Below the pieces are notes generated by a model. That model had not been told where the DNA came from and made no database searches. It saw nothing but the letters and a program-made list of their open reading frames with translations. The position numbers and the translations under genes are program-made. A stretch of DNA of 64,000 nt from CAVPKN01 sp963832835. GTDB lineage: Bacteria > Chlamydiota > Chlamydiia > Chlamydiales > JAAKFR01. Each line of letters opens with the position of its first letter. Within the stretch, counting starts at the first letter, position 1. The stretch covers positions 434,001 to 498,000 of the forward strand of contig CAWHVD010000001.1 in NCBI GenBank assembly GCA_963832835.1. Direction: 5' to 3'. Shown here in pieces: positions 62,428-64,000 of this stretch.

Positions 62428-64000
62428 TTAGAAAGCCAAATCGATTGTAAATGAGGTTCGGGGATGTCGGCGCCAGGTATAAGATCTTGTTGTTCTTTAG
62501 GGACGAAGAGGTTGTGGACGTATTCTCGATATAGAAGGCGCACCTTAGGAGTATACAAGAAGGTATAGGGAACCTCTTGATGGATAATGCGGTGGAACTG
62601 ATGATAGAGTGCGGTTCGTTTGGGTTTATCGTATTCGTAATTTAGCTCCTCTATGATCGAGTCGATCTGTGTGTTGGCAAAACCTATTGCGTTGGAAGAT
62701 CCTTTCTCATGAGCTCCAGATGAATGCCACAGTTGACGTGGGTCCTCGGGAGGGGTTCCTAGCCTCCACCCCATGAAAATAGCATCGAAACTTTTGTCAT
62801 CAAATTGACGTGAGAGATCCGCAATATCAACGCCACAAAGCTCGCATTGAACACCAATGCTGCGCAGCACTGTTGTGATGTATTCTGAGATGACCTTTGT
62901 GGAGAGGCTTTTGACAAAGTAGTACATTTTGAAACGAAAAGGGACCCGCTGTCCATCCACAATTTTATCTCGAATACCATCGCCATCCAAATCGACCCAT
63001 CCTGCTTCTTCCAATAGGCGCCTAGCTTCTTCCGGATGATAAGGATAAGGTGTTATCGATGGATCATATGAGGGAGAAGATAAAAAAAAGGGACCTGTAA
63101 TGCCCACTGCCATTAAATTGAGATTTTGTTCAATAATCCTGCCCCGGTCGATTGCAAGAGTCAGTGCCTTGCGTACCCTCTCGTCAGCGAAAAAAGGCTT
63201 AGTTTGGTTCCAACCGATATAGAAATAGCTCAAATCGACGTAATCCAGAGTTTTAATCGCTTGATGGCGCTCCTTTTGGCTTTTGTATTCGTCGCTTGTC
63301 AAAAAGGTATCTAGTTCTGCGAGTTGATTAGGGGAGAGGGTACAAACATCGATTTTCCCCGTCTTGAAATCTTGCCAAACTGCATCTAAGCTTTCTTTAA
63401 ATGTGAATTTTATCCCTTCGATCAACGAAGCATAAGGATTGAAGTGGTGGGGGTTGCGTTTTAAAGAAATCCCTTCGTCGGTCATGCCATCGAAAAGATA
63501 GGGGCCACAGCTTACAATGACATTCTTAGCCCAATGCTGACTAAAATTTTGAGCCCATACAGAACTTTTACGATAAATAGCGGGATCTGCCTCATCGTCG
63601 ATAATTTTCTCACCATCGGCAAAATGCTGGTACACAAAACGTGGTAGGGGTTGTAATCCCCCTGTTATGCCCAGTGCTGTATATTTCACCTGCTTGGTAT
63701 CCTCCCCAGCAATAGAACGTGCTTTCCAACGCACGATAAAAGTCGTGTCGTTCAGCACCGTCAAAGATTCAATGTCATTTAAATAGGTTCTTAGTGATAC
63801 GGCTTTAGCTTCATGGAGATAGGGATTCATCACTGCATCGTAGCAGAACTTAAAGTCATGAGCTGTGACGCGGTGTTTTTGCAGAAAATGGGGGGCCAGC
63901 TCGAATGTATCTGGAAAATGGGCCCTTTGCAGAGGAGCCCAGTAGGCATCATCGCGCAAGAAGACCCAATATTCATTTACACCAGGTTTATCAACGCAAG
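62424..64000 (-). CDS. oppA: Oligopeptide-binding protein OppA-like, 5' end outside window
   Basis: The C-terminal 525 or so residues of a family 5 extracellular solute-binding protein. The frame stays open to the window edge (EYWVFLRDDAYWAPLQRA lies at the visible start), so the signal peptide and N-terminal lobe are missing. Typical segments are VRKALTLAIDRGRIIEQ, YHPEEARRLLEEAGWVDLDGDGIRDK and the DAIFMGWRLGTPPEDPRQLWHSS region. It would deliver peptides to the OppB/OppC permease pair, with which it overlaps by 4 nt. Confidence 0.9.
   Translation of the reverse strand, partial: CVDKPGVNEYWVFLRDDAYWAPLQRAHFPDTFELAPHFLQKHRVTAHDFKFCYDAVMNPYLHEAKAVSLRTYLNDIESLTVLNDTTFIVRWKARSIAGEDTKQVKYTALGITGGLQPLPRFVYQHFADGEKIIDDEADPAIYRKSSVWAQNFSQHWAKNVIVSCGPYLFDGMTDEGISLKRNPHHFNPYASLIEGIKFTFKESLDAVWQDFKTGKIDVCTLSPNQLAELDTFLTSDEYKSQKERHQAIKTLDYVDLSYFYIGWNQTKPFFADERVRKALTLAIDRGRIIEQNLNLMAVGITGPFFLSSPSYDPSITPYPYHPEEARRLLEEAGWVDLDGDGIRDKIVDGQRVPFRFKMYYFVKSLSTKVISEYITTVLRSIGVQCELCGVDIADLSRQFDDKSFDAIFMGWRLGTPPEDPRQLWHSSGAHEKGSSNAIGFANTQIDSIIEELNYEYDKPKRTALYHQFHRIIHQEVPYTFLYTPKVRLLYREYVHNLFVPKEQQDLIPGADIPEPHLQSIWLSK

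Overview
The window comes from a member of the Chlamydiae, probably one of the environmental (non-Chlamydiaceae) lineages. From memory, the gene order follows the Chlamydia trachomatis block CT675-CT692: mcsB, mcsA, frr, pyrH, tsf, rpsB, pbp, a TPR protein, sufBCDS, parB, dppF, dppD, a PhoU-like gene and a PiT phosphate permease. A recognisable chlamydial major outer membrane protein (MOMP), a candidate inclusion-membrane protein and a C-terminal domain resembling the chlamydial DUF687 family support this. MOMP is not between rpsB and pbp, where Chlamydia has it, but about 49 kb away.

Layout. 1-3.0 kb: two transporters (MFS and AGCS) beside short palindromic repeats. 3.4-4.1 kb: a PrlF/YhaV-type toxin-antitoxin pair. 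4.1-9.3 kb: the conserved translation and protein-quality block with three tRNAs. 9.4-14.2 kb: the division transpeptidase and the TPR protein. 14.1-17.6 kb: an inserted Wza/Wzc-like polysaccharide export pair whose kinase domain has no visible Walker A. 17.7-22.3 kb: sufBCDS. 22.3-28.3 kb: an Inc-like protein, a decayed DUF4143 ATPase, a deacetylase/glycosyltransferase pair, a GT9 transferase and parB. 28.8-34.9 kb: a secreted Rhs protein with a serine-hydrolase-like tip and an overlapping small lipoprotein. 35.0-39.0 kb: dppDF and phosphate uptake. 58-64 kb: MOMP and an oligopeptide ABC transporter whose binding-protein gene runs off the window.

The centrepiece is 39.1-55.7 kb, a Pel-type exopolysaccharide locus. 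The + strand carries a GH114-like protein, a PelA-like deacetylase and a second GH114-like protein. The - strand carries an NDP-sugar epimerase, a PelB split into a TPR gene and a beta-barrel gene, then pelD, pelE, pelF, pelG, and finally a secreted protein with two spherulin-4 (GH135-like) domains. Known Pel biology gives the roles. PelD/E/F/G polymerise and move the polymer across the inner membrane. PelB TPRs and barrel export it. PelA deacetylates and cleaves it. The epimerase and the nearby nucleotide-sugar dehydrogenase would supply precursors. PelD keeps an RxxD motif like a c-di-GMP inhibitory site. No PelC is visible.

The window is peppered with a 163-nt palindromic MITE-like repeat (five complete copies plus partial, interrupted and eroded ones). 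A second 163-nt palindromic family sits within or against two of its copies, and a third short repeat interrupts another.
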